Assembly: GCF_016863175.1 (NCBI RefSeq)
Contig: NZ_BOOJ01000028.1
Location: 25,124 to 89,123 of the forward strand
Origin: Paraplanobispora siamensis
GTDB taxonomy: Bacteria; Actinomycetota; Actinomycetes; Streptosporangiales; Streptosporangiaceae
Length of the DNA stretch: 64,000 nt
Direction of reading: 5' to 3'
Of the stretch, positions 43,536 to 52,045 are shown piece by piece. The notes beneath the pieces were generated by a model, which was not told the DNA's origin, did not search any database, and saw only the letters and a program-made list of their open reading frames with translations. The stretch's first letter is position 1, and the number at the start of each line of letters is the position of its first letter. Both the position numbers and the translations under genes were made by a program.

Positions 43536-44599
43536 CGACGGTGCTGCGCCCGCACGCCGAGGACCAGTACGCCGAAGAGCTGGAGATCCTCTCCAAGGAC
43601 GACGACCGGACCAGGCCGCCGGGCTGGAAGCTGTCGCCGTGGGCGGTGACCGCCTACATCCTGGGCGACGGCGAGCGGATCACCCCGAAGTACATCGGTC
43701 CCCGCCGCATCGTCGAGGTGGCCGTGGCGACCCTGGCCACCGACCGGGCGCTGCTGCTGCTCGGCGTACCCGGCACCGCCAAGACCTGGCTCTCGGAGCA
43801 CCTGGCCGCCGCCGTCAGCGGCGACTCCACCCTGCTGGTGCAGGGTACGGCGGGCACCGCCGAGGAGGCGGTGCGCTACGGCTGGAACTACGCGCGGCTG
43901 CTGGCCGAGGGCCCCTCCCGGGAGGCGCTCACCCCGAGCCCGGTGATGCGCGCGATGGCCGAGGGCCGCATCGCCCGGGTCGAGGAGCTGACCCGCATGC
44001 CCTCCGACGTCCAGGACGCCCTGATCACCGTGCTGTCGGAGAAGACGCTGCCGATCCCGGAGCTGAACGAGGAGGTGCAGGCGGCGCGCGGGTTCAACGT
44101 CATCGCCACCGCCAACGACCGCGACCGGGGCGTCAACGAGCTGTCCAGCGCGCTGCGCCGCAGGTTCAACACCGTCGTGCTCCCGGTCCCGGCCACCGCC
44201 GAGGAGGAGGTGGACATCGTCTCCCGCCGGGTGGAGCAGCTCGGCCGCTCCCTGGAGCTGCCCGAGATCCCGACGGCGCTGGAGGAGATCCGCCGGGTCG
44301 TGACGGTCTTCCGCGAGCTGCGGAGCGGCGCCACCGAGGACGGCCGTACCAAGGTCAAGTCACCCAGCGGCACCCTCAGCACCGCCGAGGCCATCTCGGT
44401 CATCACCAACGGCGTGGCCCTGGCCGCCCACTTCGGCGACGGCGTGCTGCGCCCCTCCGACGTGGCCGCCGGAATCGTCGGCGCCGTGGTCCAGGACCCG
44501 GTCTCCGACCGTGTCGTGTGGCGTGAATACCTCGAGACCGTCGTCCGCGAGCGCCGGGACTGGCGTGACTTCTACCGGGCGTGCCGTGACGCCGACTGA
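43532..44599 (+). CDS. MoxR-type AAA+ ATPase
   Basis: A 355-residue ATPase. Walker A is GVPGTAKT (78-85), the MoxR form. The Walker B region reads ARVEELTRMPSDVQDALI, where Glu replaces the usual Asp (VEE), as I would expect for this subfamily but not in generic AAA+ proteins. Sensor 1 is NVIATAND, and LSSALRRRFN holds the arginine finger. MoxR proteins act with VWA proteins as metal-chelatase-like or chaperone-like machines; the VWA partner here is encoded 2.8 kb downstream in the same operon. Confidence 0.92.
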   Translation: MTTVLRPHAEDQYAEELEILSKDDDRTRPPGWKLSPWAVTAYILGDGERITPKYIGPRRIVEVAVATLATDRALLLLGVPGTAKTWLSEHLAAAVSGDSTLLVQGTAGTAEEAVRYGWNYARLLAEGPSREALTPSPVMRAMAEGRIARVEELTRMPSDVQDALITVLSEKTLPIPELNEEVQAARGFNVIATANDRDRGVNELSSALRRRFNTVVLPVPATAEEEVDIVSRRVEQLGRSLELPEIPTALEEIRRVVTVFRELRSGATEDGRTKVKSPSGTLSTAEAISVITNGVALAAHFGDGVLRPSDVAAGIVGAVVQDPVSDRVVWREYLETVVRERRDWRDFYRACRDAD

Positions 44600-44668
44600 G
44601 CCCGCCGCGGGAGATCGGCGACGCGGCGGGCGGCGGAGGGCTCACGGAGACATGACAGGAGGCGGGCG

Positions 44669-47377
44669 GTGAACGTATCCGTTCTCGGCGTCCGGCACCA
44701 CGGGCCGGGCTCCGCGCGTTCCCTGCGCGAGGAGCTGGAGCGCCTCAAGCCCGACATCGTGCTCATCGAGGGGCCGCCCGAGGCCGACGGGCTCGTCGAC
44801 CTGGCGGCGGAGCCCGACATGGAGCCGCCGGTGGCGCTGCTGGCACACGTGCCGGGCGAACCGGCCAAGGCCGCGTTCTGGCCGTTCGCCGTCTTCTCGC
44901 CCGAGTGGCAGGCGATCCGCTACGCGGTGGGGGCGGGCGTGCCGGTGCGCTTCTGCGACCTGCCCGCCGTACACAGCCTGGCTCTTCCGGAGCGGGAACC
45001 GCAGGTCCCGGACGAGGCCGGAGCGCCGGACCCCGGCGCGGAGACGGGCCCGGCCGGGCAGCCCGGCGCGGGCGGGCGGGACGAATCCTCCGGGGAGGCG
45101 GGCGACCGGGAGCGGGCCGTACGGATCGACCCGATCGGCGAGCTGGCCCGCGCCGCCGGATACGACGACCCCGAGCGGTGGTGGGAGGACGCGGTCGAGC
45201 ACCGCGGCGACACGCCGTTCCAGGTGATCGCCGAGGCGATGACCGCGGTCCGCGAGGGGTACGTCCCCGACGAGCACGAGGCGCGCCGCGAGGCCTTCAT
45301 GCGCCGCACGATCCGCAAGGCGGTCAGGGACGGGTTCGAGCGGGTCGCCGTGGTCTGCGGCGCCTGGCACGTCCCCGCCCTGGCGGGCCGGGACGGCGGG
45401 CGGGCCTGGGGCGCCGGGTTGCCGACGGGCAAGGCGGACGACGCGCTGCTGCGCGGCCTGCCGAAGGTCAAGGCGGAGATGACCTGGGTGCCGTGGACCT
45501 ACGGGCGGCTGGCCGCCTGGAGCGGATACGGCGCGGGCGTGACCTCCCCCGGCTGGTACCACCACCTGTTCGCCTCCCCCGACCGGCCGGTGGAGCGGTG
45601 GCTGACCGAGGCCGCCGGGCTGCTGCGCGAGGAGGACCTGCCGGTCTCCTCCGCGCACGTCATCGAGGCGGTACGGCTGGCGCGGTCCCTGGCGGTGCTG
45701 CGGGGACGCCCGCTGGCCGGGCTGGCGGAGGTCACCGAGGCGGTCAGGGCCGTCCTGTGCGAGGGCGACGGCCTGCCGGTGGAGCTGATCCAGCGGCGGA
45801 TGGTCGTGGGCGAGCGGCTCGGCCACGTCCCCGACACGACCCCGATGGTCCCCCTCCAGCGCCACCTGCGAGAGGAACAGCGCAGGCTCAAGCTCAAGGC
45901 GGAGGCGCTCGACCGGGAGATCGACCTCGACCTGCGCAAGCCCCTCGACCTCGACCGCAGCAGGCTGCTGCACCGCCTGCGCCTGCTCGGCGTCGGCTGG
46001 GGCACCCCCCGGGAGAGCCGGAGCAAGGGCACCTTCCGCGAGTCCTGGATGATCGCCTGGCGCCCCGAGTTCGACCTCGACCTGATCGAGGCGAGCGCCT
46101 GGGGCACCACCGTGCCCGCCGCGGCCACCGCCCGCGTCCGCGACCTCGCCAAGGGGGGAGCGGGGCACGGCGGTGGCGCGCAGGGGAACAACGCCCCGGG
46201 CGGGGGCGGATCGGGCGGTCCCGGCGGAAGCGGTCCGGGCGGTCCCGGTGGGCCGGGTGTTCCGGGCAGGCCGGGTGCTCCCGGCGGCCCGGGTCGCTCC
46301 GGCGGTTCTGGTGGTCCGGGCCGGTCGGGTGGTCCGGGCGGGGTCTCGCTCGCCGATCTCACCGGGCTGGTGGAGCGATGCCTGCTCGCCGACCTGCAGG
46401 AGGCGCTGCCGGACGTGCTGGACGCCCTGTCCGAACGGGCGGCGCTGGACGGTGACGTGACGCACCTGATGGCGGCGCTGCCGGCGATGGTCCGGGCTCA
46501 GCGCTACGGAGACGTGCGCGGGACGCCCGCCGCCGGCCTGGCGGTGATCGTCGACGCCATGCTCACCCGGATCTGCGTCGGCCTGGGCGGGGCGGTCACC
46601 GCACTGGACGACGACGCCGCCCGCGACCTGCTCGGCCACGTCGACGCGGTGCACGCCGCCGTCGGCCTGCTCGACGCCGACGCCGATGTGGGCGCGGACG
46701 CGCGGCGGTCGCCGGGCTCCGCCGCCGGGTCGGACGAGCCGGGCTCCGCCGCCGATCACGGGCCGTCAGGGGTGTCCGGCGGACTGTCGGCCGGATCGGG
46801 CGAGAGGGGACCGGCTGTTTCTTCCTCGCCCGGCGGTGGCGGGTCGCCGGAGTCGTCCGGTGGGGCACCGGCCGGGCAGGGTGACGACCCGGTGCGGGAG
46901 CGGCCGAAGGAGCGGTGGCTGGGGGCGCTGCGCGCGGTGTCCGGGCGGCGCGATCTGCATGGGCTGATCGAGGGGCGGCTCGTCAGGATTCTGCTGGACG
47001 CCGGAGACCTCGACGCCGAACGGGCCGGGCGGCGGATGTCGCGGGCGATGTCGGCGGGGCACCCGCCCGCCAGGGTCGCGGCCTGGATCGAGGGGTTCGT
47101 CTCCGGAGGCGGGCTGCTGCTCGTGCACGACGCCCGGCTGCTCGGGCTGGTCGACGGGTGGCTGACCGGCCTGTCCCCGGAGGCCTTCGTGGATGTGCTG
47201 CCCCTGCTGCGGCGGACCTTCGGAGCCTTCGCCGCGCCGGAGCGCCGCTCGATCGGCGAGCGGGTCCGCTCGCTGGCCACCGGCGAGGGGCCCGGGGGCG
47301 ACGAGGTGGAAGAGATCGACGAGGAGCGCGCGGCGGCGGCCGTACGGACCGTGCTGGCCATTCTGGGGAGGGCGTGA
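44669..47377 (+). CDS. DUF5682-family protein, TraB/ChaN-like putative hydrolase with collagen-like linker
   Basis: A 902-residue protein. The N-terminal domain begins VSVLGVRHHGPGSARSL (His10-His11), continues with PDIVLIEGPPEADG (Glu34, Glu38) and later has VVCGAWHVPALAGR (His near 234). That order of motifs (GxxHH-GPG, hVhhEGP, GxWH) resembles the TraB/ChaN/EreA fold of putative metallohydrolases. Helical domains follow. A Gly-Pro-Gly collagen-like linker lies at about 507-558, and another low-complexity linker at ~680-740. GTG 44669 follows AGGAGG by 6 nt. Its stop overlaps the next start (TGATG). Confidence 0.85.
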   Translation: MNVSVLGVRHHGPGSARSLREELERLKPDIVLIEGPPEADGLVDLAAEPDMEPPVALLAHVPGEPAKAAFWPFAVFSPEWQAIRYAVGAGVPVRFCDLPAVHSLALPEREPQVPDEAGAPDPGAETGPAGQPGAGGRDESSGEAGDRERAVRIDPIGELARAAGYDDPERWWEDAVEHRGDTPFQVIAEAMTAVREGYVPDEHEARREAFMRRTIRKAVRDGFERVAVVCGAWHVPALAGRDGGRAWGAGLPTGKADDALLRGLPKVKAEMTWVPWTYGRLAAWSGYGAGVTSPGWYHHLFASPDRPVERWLTEAAGLLREEDLPVSSAHVIEAVRLARSLAVLRGRPLAGLAEVTEAVRAVLCEGDGLPVELIQRRMVVGERLGHVPDTTPMVPLQRHLREEQRRLKLKAEALDREIDLDLRKPLDLDRSRLLHRLRLLGVGWGTPRESRSKGTFRESWMIAWRPEFDLDLIEASAWGTTVPAAATARVRDLAKGGAGHGGGAQGNNAPGGGGSGGPGGSGPGGPGGPGVPGRPGAPGGPGRSGGSGGPGRSGGPGGVSLADLTGLVERCLLADLQEALPDVLDALSERAALDGDVTHLMAALPAMVRAQRYGDVRGTPAAGLAVIVDAMLTRICVGLGGAVTALDDDAARDLLGHVDAVHAAVGLLDADADVGADARRSPGSAAGSDEPGSAADHGPSGVSGGLSAGSGERGPAVSSSPGGGGSPESSGGAPAGQGDDPVRERPKERWLGALRAVSGRRDLHGLIEGRLVRILLDAGDLDAERAGRRMSRAMSAGHPPARVAAWIEGFVSGGGLLLVHDARLLGLVDGWLTGLSPEAFVDVLPLLRRTFGAFAAPERRSIGERVRSLATGEGPGGDEVEEIDEERAAAAVRTVLAILGRA

Positions 47378-48549
47378 TGGACGAGGAGCGGCTGCGCCGC
47401 TGGCGGCTGGTGCTCGGCGGGGACGCCGACGGCACCGGATGCGCGCTGAGCGGCACCGACGCCCAGATGGACGGGGCCTTGGCCGCGCTCTACAACAGCG
47501 GCGGCGGCTCCGGTGGACCGGGCGGGTCCGCCGAACGCGGCGCCGGGCTCGGCGCGTCCGCGCCGCGGGTCGCGCGCTGGCTGGGCGACATCAGGTCCTA
47601 CTTCCCCTCGACCGTGGTCCAGGTGATGCAGAAGGACGCCGTCGAGCGGCTTAACCTGACCCGGCTGCTGCTGGAGCCGGAGATGCTGGAGGCGGTCGAG
47701 CCGGACGTCCACATGGTCGGCACGCTCCTGTCGCTCAACCGGGTCATGCCCGAGAAGGCGCGCGAGTCGGCCCGCGCGCTGGTCCGCAAGGTCGTCTCCG
47801 AGCTGGAGCGGCGCCTGGTCCAGAAGACCAAGGCCGCGGTGACCGGCGCGCTGGACCGCGCGGCCAGGACCCACCGCCCCAAGCGGGTCGCCGACATCGA
47901 CTGGGACCGGACCATCCGCGCCAACCTCAAGAACTACCTCCCCGAGAAGAACACCGTGATCCCCTCACGGCTGGTCGGGTACGGCAGACGCCAGCGTGCG
48001 GTCCAGCGCGAGGTGGTGCTCTGCATCGACCAGAGCGGTTCGATGGCGGCCTCGGTCGTCTACTCCAGCGTCTTCGGCGCGGTGCTGGCCTCGATGCGCT
48101 CGCTGAAGACGTCGCTGGTGGTCTTCGACACCGCGGTCGTCGACCTCACCGACCAGCTGCACGACCCGGTCGAGCTGCTGTTCGGCACCCAGCTCGGTGG
48201 CGGCACCGACATCAACCGGGCCATCGCCTACAGCCAGGGGCTCATCACCCGGCCCAACGACTCCATCTTCATCCTGATCAGCGACCTGTACGAGGGCGGG
48301 GTCCGGGAGGAGATGCTGCGCCGGATCGCCCAGATGACCGCCTCCGGGGTGCAGGTGATCGTCCTGCTGGCGCTGTCGGACGAGGGCGCCCCCTACTACG
48401 ACCACGACAACGCCGCCGCACTGGCGGCGATGGGGGTCCCCGCCTTCGCCTGCACCCCCGACGCCTTCCCCGACCTGATGGCCGCCGCGATCGAGCGCCG
48501 CGACATCGGCCGGTGGGCCGAGCGGTACCTGGAACGCTCGGCGGGGTGA
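47377..48549 (+). CDS. VWA-domain protein, last gene of the MoxR/VWA operon
   Basis: The 390-residue protein has a helical N-terminal half (YFPSTVVQVMQKDAVERLNL, 65-105; LVQKTKAAVTGALDRAART) and a C-terminal VWA domain. Its metal-ion-dependent adhesion site is intact: Asp218-x-Ser220-x-Ser222 (DQSGSM), Thr277 (GGGTDI), Asp303 (ISDLYEGG). In MoxR/VWA pairs this domain binds Mg and recruits substrates. ATG 47377 overlaps the DUF5682 stop and lies 5 nt after GGGGAGG. It ends the operon. Confidence 0.9.
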   Translation: MDEERLRRWRLVLGGDADGTGCALSGTDAQMDGALAALYNSGGGSGGPGGSAERGAGLGASAPRVARWLGDIRSYFPSTVVQVMQKDAVERLNLTRLLLEPEMLEAVEPDVHMVGTLLSLNRVMPEKARESARALVRKVVSELERRLVQKTKAAVTGALDRAARTHRPKRVADIDWDRTIRANLKNYLPEKNTVIPSRLVGYGRRQRAVQREVVLCIDQSGSMAASVVYSSVFGAVLASMRSLKTSLVVFDTAVVDLTDQLHDPVELLFGTQLGGGTDINRAIAYSQGLITRPNDSIFILISDLYEGGVREEMLRRIAQMTASGVQVIVLLALSDEGAPYYDHDNAAALAAMGVPAFACTPDAFPDLMAAAIERRDIGRWAERYLERSAG

Positions 48550-49338
48550 GTCCTTTCGCGCCGGTGAAGGGGCCGGAGCGGTGCGGTGGTGCGCAGCGGG
48601 TGATGGCCCGCCCGTGGGGCGTTTCCGGGGTGGGCCGGGTGTCGCCCGCCCGGGCTGCGCCGCCTGGCAGCCGAGTCTGTCCTCAGGTGGCAGACGGGTG
48701 CGGTGGGGTGTGGGGGGTGCTGGGTCCGCCCGGGTCGCGCCGTCCGGCAGCTGGACAAGCGCGTCGGCAGACGGCAGACGGCAGACGGCAGGCGGGTGCG
48801 GCGGTGCGTAGCGGCTGGTGAGCCCGTCCGCGAGGTACGTCCGCGGTAGGCCCGGGCTCGGTGATCAGTTGTGCGTCGCGGTTGGGGACGGTCCTCGGTG
48901 CTTGGCGTTCGTCGAATCTCGATGTGGCCGGTGCTGGTGCCTCAGCAGTCGGTTCTGACCTCCAGGGAGATCGCGAAGGGATTGAGGCCGGTGGTCACCC
49001 GGCGATCCTCGACGCTCTTCATCGGGGCGCCCTGGCGTCACAGGCGGAATCGGTTACCGGGTGGCGCAGCTTGGGTGGGCAACGTCCGGCCGGCTGCGGA
49101 CGTGTCTCACGGGTGGGCCTATCGCCCGCCGCGCGCCGCCGTACCGTCTGCCATCCGGGGACACGTTCCCACCCGTGCCGGTGGCGGGGCATCAGGGGAT
49201 CAGGCTGCGGCGTCCGTGACGGGGGAACGATCCGGGCCTCGGCGCTCGGGCGGAGGGCACATGGTCGCAGGTCCTACGTCCAAGGACTGATCGACGGGAC
49301 CGATGTGCGGCCCGAGGCTCTGCTCGTACGGTCCGATC
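48550..49338. other. 789-bp gene-poor intergenic region
   Basis: I find no convincing gene here. Open frames on both strands look like random GC-rich frames without the codon bias of the neighbours, and GC content falls in the stretch 48880-49080. The first part contains decayed direct repeats of a GGCAGACGGGTGCGG-like block and a 7-bp tandem repeat. A reverse-strand 26-codon frame (48942-49022) is the only short ORF of note. Confidence 0.6.
48765..48792. repeat. 7-bp tandem repeat, four copies
   Basis: CGGCAGA occurs three times in a row from 48765 and a fourth time as CGGCAGG ending at 48792. Related GGCAGACGGGTGCGG blocks flank it. Likely replication slippage. Confidence 0.75.
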
Positions 49339-50826
49339 ATGACGACGACGGTTCTTGGACAACCCTCCGCGGGGATATTCGGGCGACGCCACCGCACGCT
49401 GACGGTGGGCGTGGTCGCGCTGATCGTGCTGGTGGCCTTCGAGGCGCTGGCGGTCGCGACCGCGATGCCGGTCGTGGGGCGCGAGCTGGACGGGCTGGGG
49501 CTGTACGCCCTGGCCTTCAGCGGGGCGATGGCCGCGGGGGTGATCGCCACGGTGCTCGGCGGGCGCTGGGGCGACCTGCGCGGGCCGGTCGCCCCGCTCT
49601 GGGCGGGTGTGGCGGCCTTCGTGACCGGGCTCGCGGTCAGCGGGTTCGCGCCCGGCATGGACGTGTTCGTCCTGGGCCGGTTCGTGCAGGGCTTCGGCGC
49701 GGGGATGTTCCAGGTCGCGATGTACGTGCTGGTCTCCCGGGTGTACCCGGCGAACCTGCATCCCCGGGTCTTCGCGGTCTTCGCCGCCGGGTGGGTGGTG
49801 CCGTCCATGGTCGGGCCGGTGATCGCGGGCCTGGTGGTGGAGAGCCTCGGCTGGCGCTGGGTCTTCCTGGGCGTGCCGCTGCTCGTGGCGCCCGCCGCCC
49901 TGCTGCTGTGGCGCGGGCTCGCCTCGGTCCCCGCGAGCGAGCCCGCCGAGACGGGCGGCCGCACCGAAGCAGGCGGCCGTATCGAAGCGGGCGGCCCTAC
50001 CGCAACCGATGACCACGCCGGACCTGCCGCCCGCACACCGATCGCCAGGCGGCTCGGCTGGGCGGTGCTCACAGCCGCCGGAGCCGCGCTCACGCAGTAC
50101 GGCGCCCAGTACGGCGCGCACGGCGCGCAGTCCGGCGGGACGCACCCCGGCGAGACGGGGGTCGGCGGGACGGCGTCCGGCATCGGGATCGCCGTGCTCC
50201 TGACGGGCCTGGTCCTGCTGGCCCTGTCCCTGCCCCGGCTGCTCCCGCCCGGCATCCTGCGCGGCGGGCGCGGGCTGCCGGCGGTGATCACCCTGCGCGG
50301 GATCGTGGCCGGGGCGGTCTTCGGCGGGGAGGTGTACCTGCCGCTGATGCTGCACGCCGAGCGCGGCCTGTCGCTCACCCAGGCCGGGGCGGTCCTCACC
50401 GGCGGCGCGCTGGCCTGGTCGCTGGCCTCCTGGGTCGTCGGGCGCAGGCCGTACGACCGGACCCTGATCCTGACCTCCGGCCCGCTGCTGATCGCCGCGG
50501 GGATGCTGATGATGGCCCTGACCGTGTTCTCCGGCGTCCCGGTCGCCCTGGCCTTCGCAGGCGAGGCCGTCGCGGGGTTCGGCATCGGGATCGTGTACCC
50601 GACGCTGTCGGTGCTCGTGCTGGAGCTGTCGGAGCCCGGCAGGCAGGGGGAGAACAGCGCCTCGATGGGCGTGGGGGAGTCGGTCTTCACGGTCATGACC
50701 GTCGCCGCCGGGGGAGCGATCGTCGCGAGGCTGGGCGCCACGGGGCCGGTGTATCTGGTGTGCTTCGCGGCGATGGCGCTGGTGGCGCTGGCCGGGACAC
50801 TCGTCGCGCGGAGAACCGCACCCTGA
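49339..50826 (+). CDS. MFS transporter (DHA2-like)
   Basis: The 495-residue transporter has 12-14 hydrophobic segments. An early ALAVATAMPVVGRELDGLG follows DHA2 form without the Asp of many drug pumps; LGRFVQGFGAGMFQVAMYVL and GRWGDLRGP are the motif C and A equivalents. A Gly/Thr/Ala-rich loop (~205-235) and a YGAQYGAHGAQSGG segment interrupt the middle. ATG 49339 is likeliest; ATG 49303 would add 12 residues. No regulator is adjacent. Substrate unknown. Confidence 0.82.
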   Translation: MTTTVLGQPSAGIFGRRHRTLTVGVVALIVLVAFEALAVATAMPVVGRELDGLGLYALAFSGAMAAGVIATVLGGRWGDLRGPVAPLWAGVAAFVTGLAVSGFAPGMDVFVLGRFVQGFGAGMFQVAMYVLVSRVYPANLHPRVFAVFAAGWVVPSMVGPVIAGLVVESLGWRWVFLGVPLLVAPAALLLWRGLASVPASEPAETGGRTEAGGRIEAGGPTATDDHAGPAARTPIARRLGWAVLTAAGAALTQYGAQYGAHGAQSGGTHPGETGVGGTASGIGIAVLLTGLVLLALSLPRLLPPGILRGGRGLPAVITLRGIVAGAVFGGEVYLPLMLHAERGLSLTQAGAVLTGGALAWSLASWVVGRRPYDRTLILTSGPLLIAAGMLMMALTVFSGVPVALAFAGEAVAGFGIGIVYPTLSVLVLELSEPGRQGENSASMGVGESVFTVMTVAAGGAIVARLGATGPVYLVCFAAMALVALAGTLVARRTAP

Positions 50827-50933
50827 CCGTCGTGGCACCATGGGAAGAACGCGTCCCTTCTTCGCGTTGAGGGGGAGTCCCGCCCAAGGCGGGATTCGCG
50901 TTTTCCAGGGGCGGACGAGATCAAGGGGAGTTC

Positions 50934-51941
50934 ATGCCGCGTGTCTGCGCGCTCGAGGTGTTCCGGCTGGTCCTGCCGTACGGCAGGCGCCCCGAGAGCA
51001 TCCTCGTCAGGCTGACCGACTACGGGGGCATGACCGGCTGGGGCGAGGTCGTCGACCCGGATCCCAAGACGTGGTCGGTTCTGCAGGAGCGGCTCGCCCC
51101 GGCGCTGGTCGGCGTCGACTGGGAGCATCCCGACGAGCTGGGCGAGGTCCCCGGAGGCCCGGCCGTAGACATGGCCTGCTGGGACCTGTGGGCGCGGATG
51201 CGCGGCGTCCCGCTGGCCCACGCCCTCGGCGGCAACCGCACCTCGCTGATGGCCACCGTCAGGATCGGCGCCGAGCGCAACCTGGACAGCCTGATCGCGC
51301 GGGTCAACCGGCACATCTGCGCCGGATACGCGCACGTCACGATGGACGTGCATCCGGGCTGGGACGTCGAGCCGCTGCGGGCCGTACGCCACGCCTATCC
51401 GGCGCTGGGCATCGGCCTGGACGCCCGCGGCGCCTACACCGACGTCGAGGCCCTGGAGGCGCTGGACTCCTACGCCCCCTCGGCCATCGAGCGCCCGTTC
51501 ACCGGCAGCCTGGCCGACCACGCCGACCTGCAGGAGCGCGTCGCCGCGCCCGTCCTGCTGGATGTGGCGTCGATGACGGAGCTGGACGAGGCGATCACCG
51601 CGGGCGCGGGCCGCGCGCTGCTGCTGCGCCCCGCCGCGCTGGGCTCCCTGCGCGACGTACGGCGGGCGCACGACGCCGCCGTGGCGGCGGGCTGGGAGAT
51701 CGCCTGCGCCGGCGGCCAGGGCACCGGCCTGGCCAGGGCGGCCACCGTGGCCGCGGCGAGCCTGCCCGGCTGCACCCTCCCGTGCGACGTGGCCGAACCG
51801 CCGCGCAGCGCCCAGATCGTCGCGCCTCCGGTCGGCGCCACCGGCGGCGTCGTGGCCGTCCCGCTGACCCAGCCGGGCCTCGGCCACGGCATCGACGAGA
51901 ACCAGGTCCGCCGCCTGGCCAAGGAGTCCTACCGCGCCTGA
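50934..51941 (+). CDS. Enolase-superfamily (MR/MLE) protein lacking the catalytic lysines
   Basis: A 335-residue protein with the N-terminal cap (VFRLVLPYGRRPESILVRL, GWGEVV) and the barrel of the mandelate racemase/muconate-lactonising group. Expected active-site features are altered: the K-x-K motif reads Thr136-Met137-Asp138 (HVTMDVHP), the DxN region reads Asp163-Ala-Arg, the IExP Glu186 is kept, the DE pair reads Asp210-Val, and the second Lys position reads Arg232 (LLLRPAALG). A standard proton-transfer role is therefore doubtful. AGGGGAG precedes ATG 50934. No pathway gene is near. Confidence 0.82.
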   Translation: MPRVCALEVFRLVLPYGRRPESILVRLTDYGGMTGWGEVVDPDPKTWSVLQERLAPALVGVDWEHPDELGEVPGGPAVDMACWDLWARMRGVPLAHALGGNRTSLMATVRIGAERNLDSLIARVNRHICAGYAHVTMDVHPGWDVEPLRAVRHAYPALGIGLDARGAYTDVEALEALDSYAPSAIERPFTGSLADHADLQERVAAPVLLDVASMTELDEAITAGAGRALLLRPAALGSLRDVRRAHDAAVAAGWEIACAGGQGTGLARAATVAAASLPGCTLPCDVAEPPRSAQIVAPPVGATGGVVAVPLTQPGLGHGIDENQVRRLAKESYRA

Positions 51942-52045
51942 GCCCCGGCCCGCCGGCCGCTCACGGCTCCGGCCCGCCGGACGTCACGGCCTCAGGCCGG
52001 AAGGCCCGCCGACCGCTCACGGCCTCCGGGCCCGAGACCCTCCGG

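Noticed and set aside
48765..48792. Repeat cluster as a possible CRISPR array
   Set aside because: Units are 7 bp and directly adjacent, with no spacers and no cas genes in the window.
48871..49290. 139-residue forward ORF in the gene-poor region
   Set aside because: Low-complexity translation without the third-position GC bias of the neighbours, no ribosome binding site and no domain.
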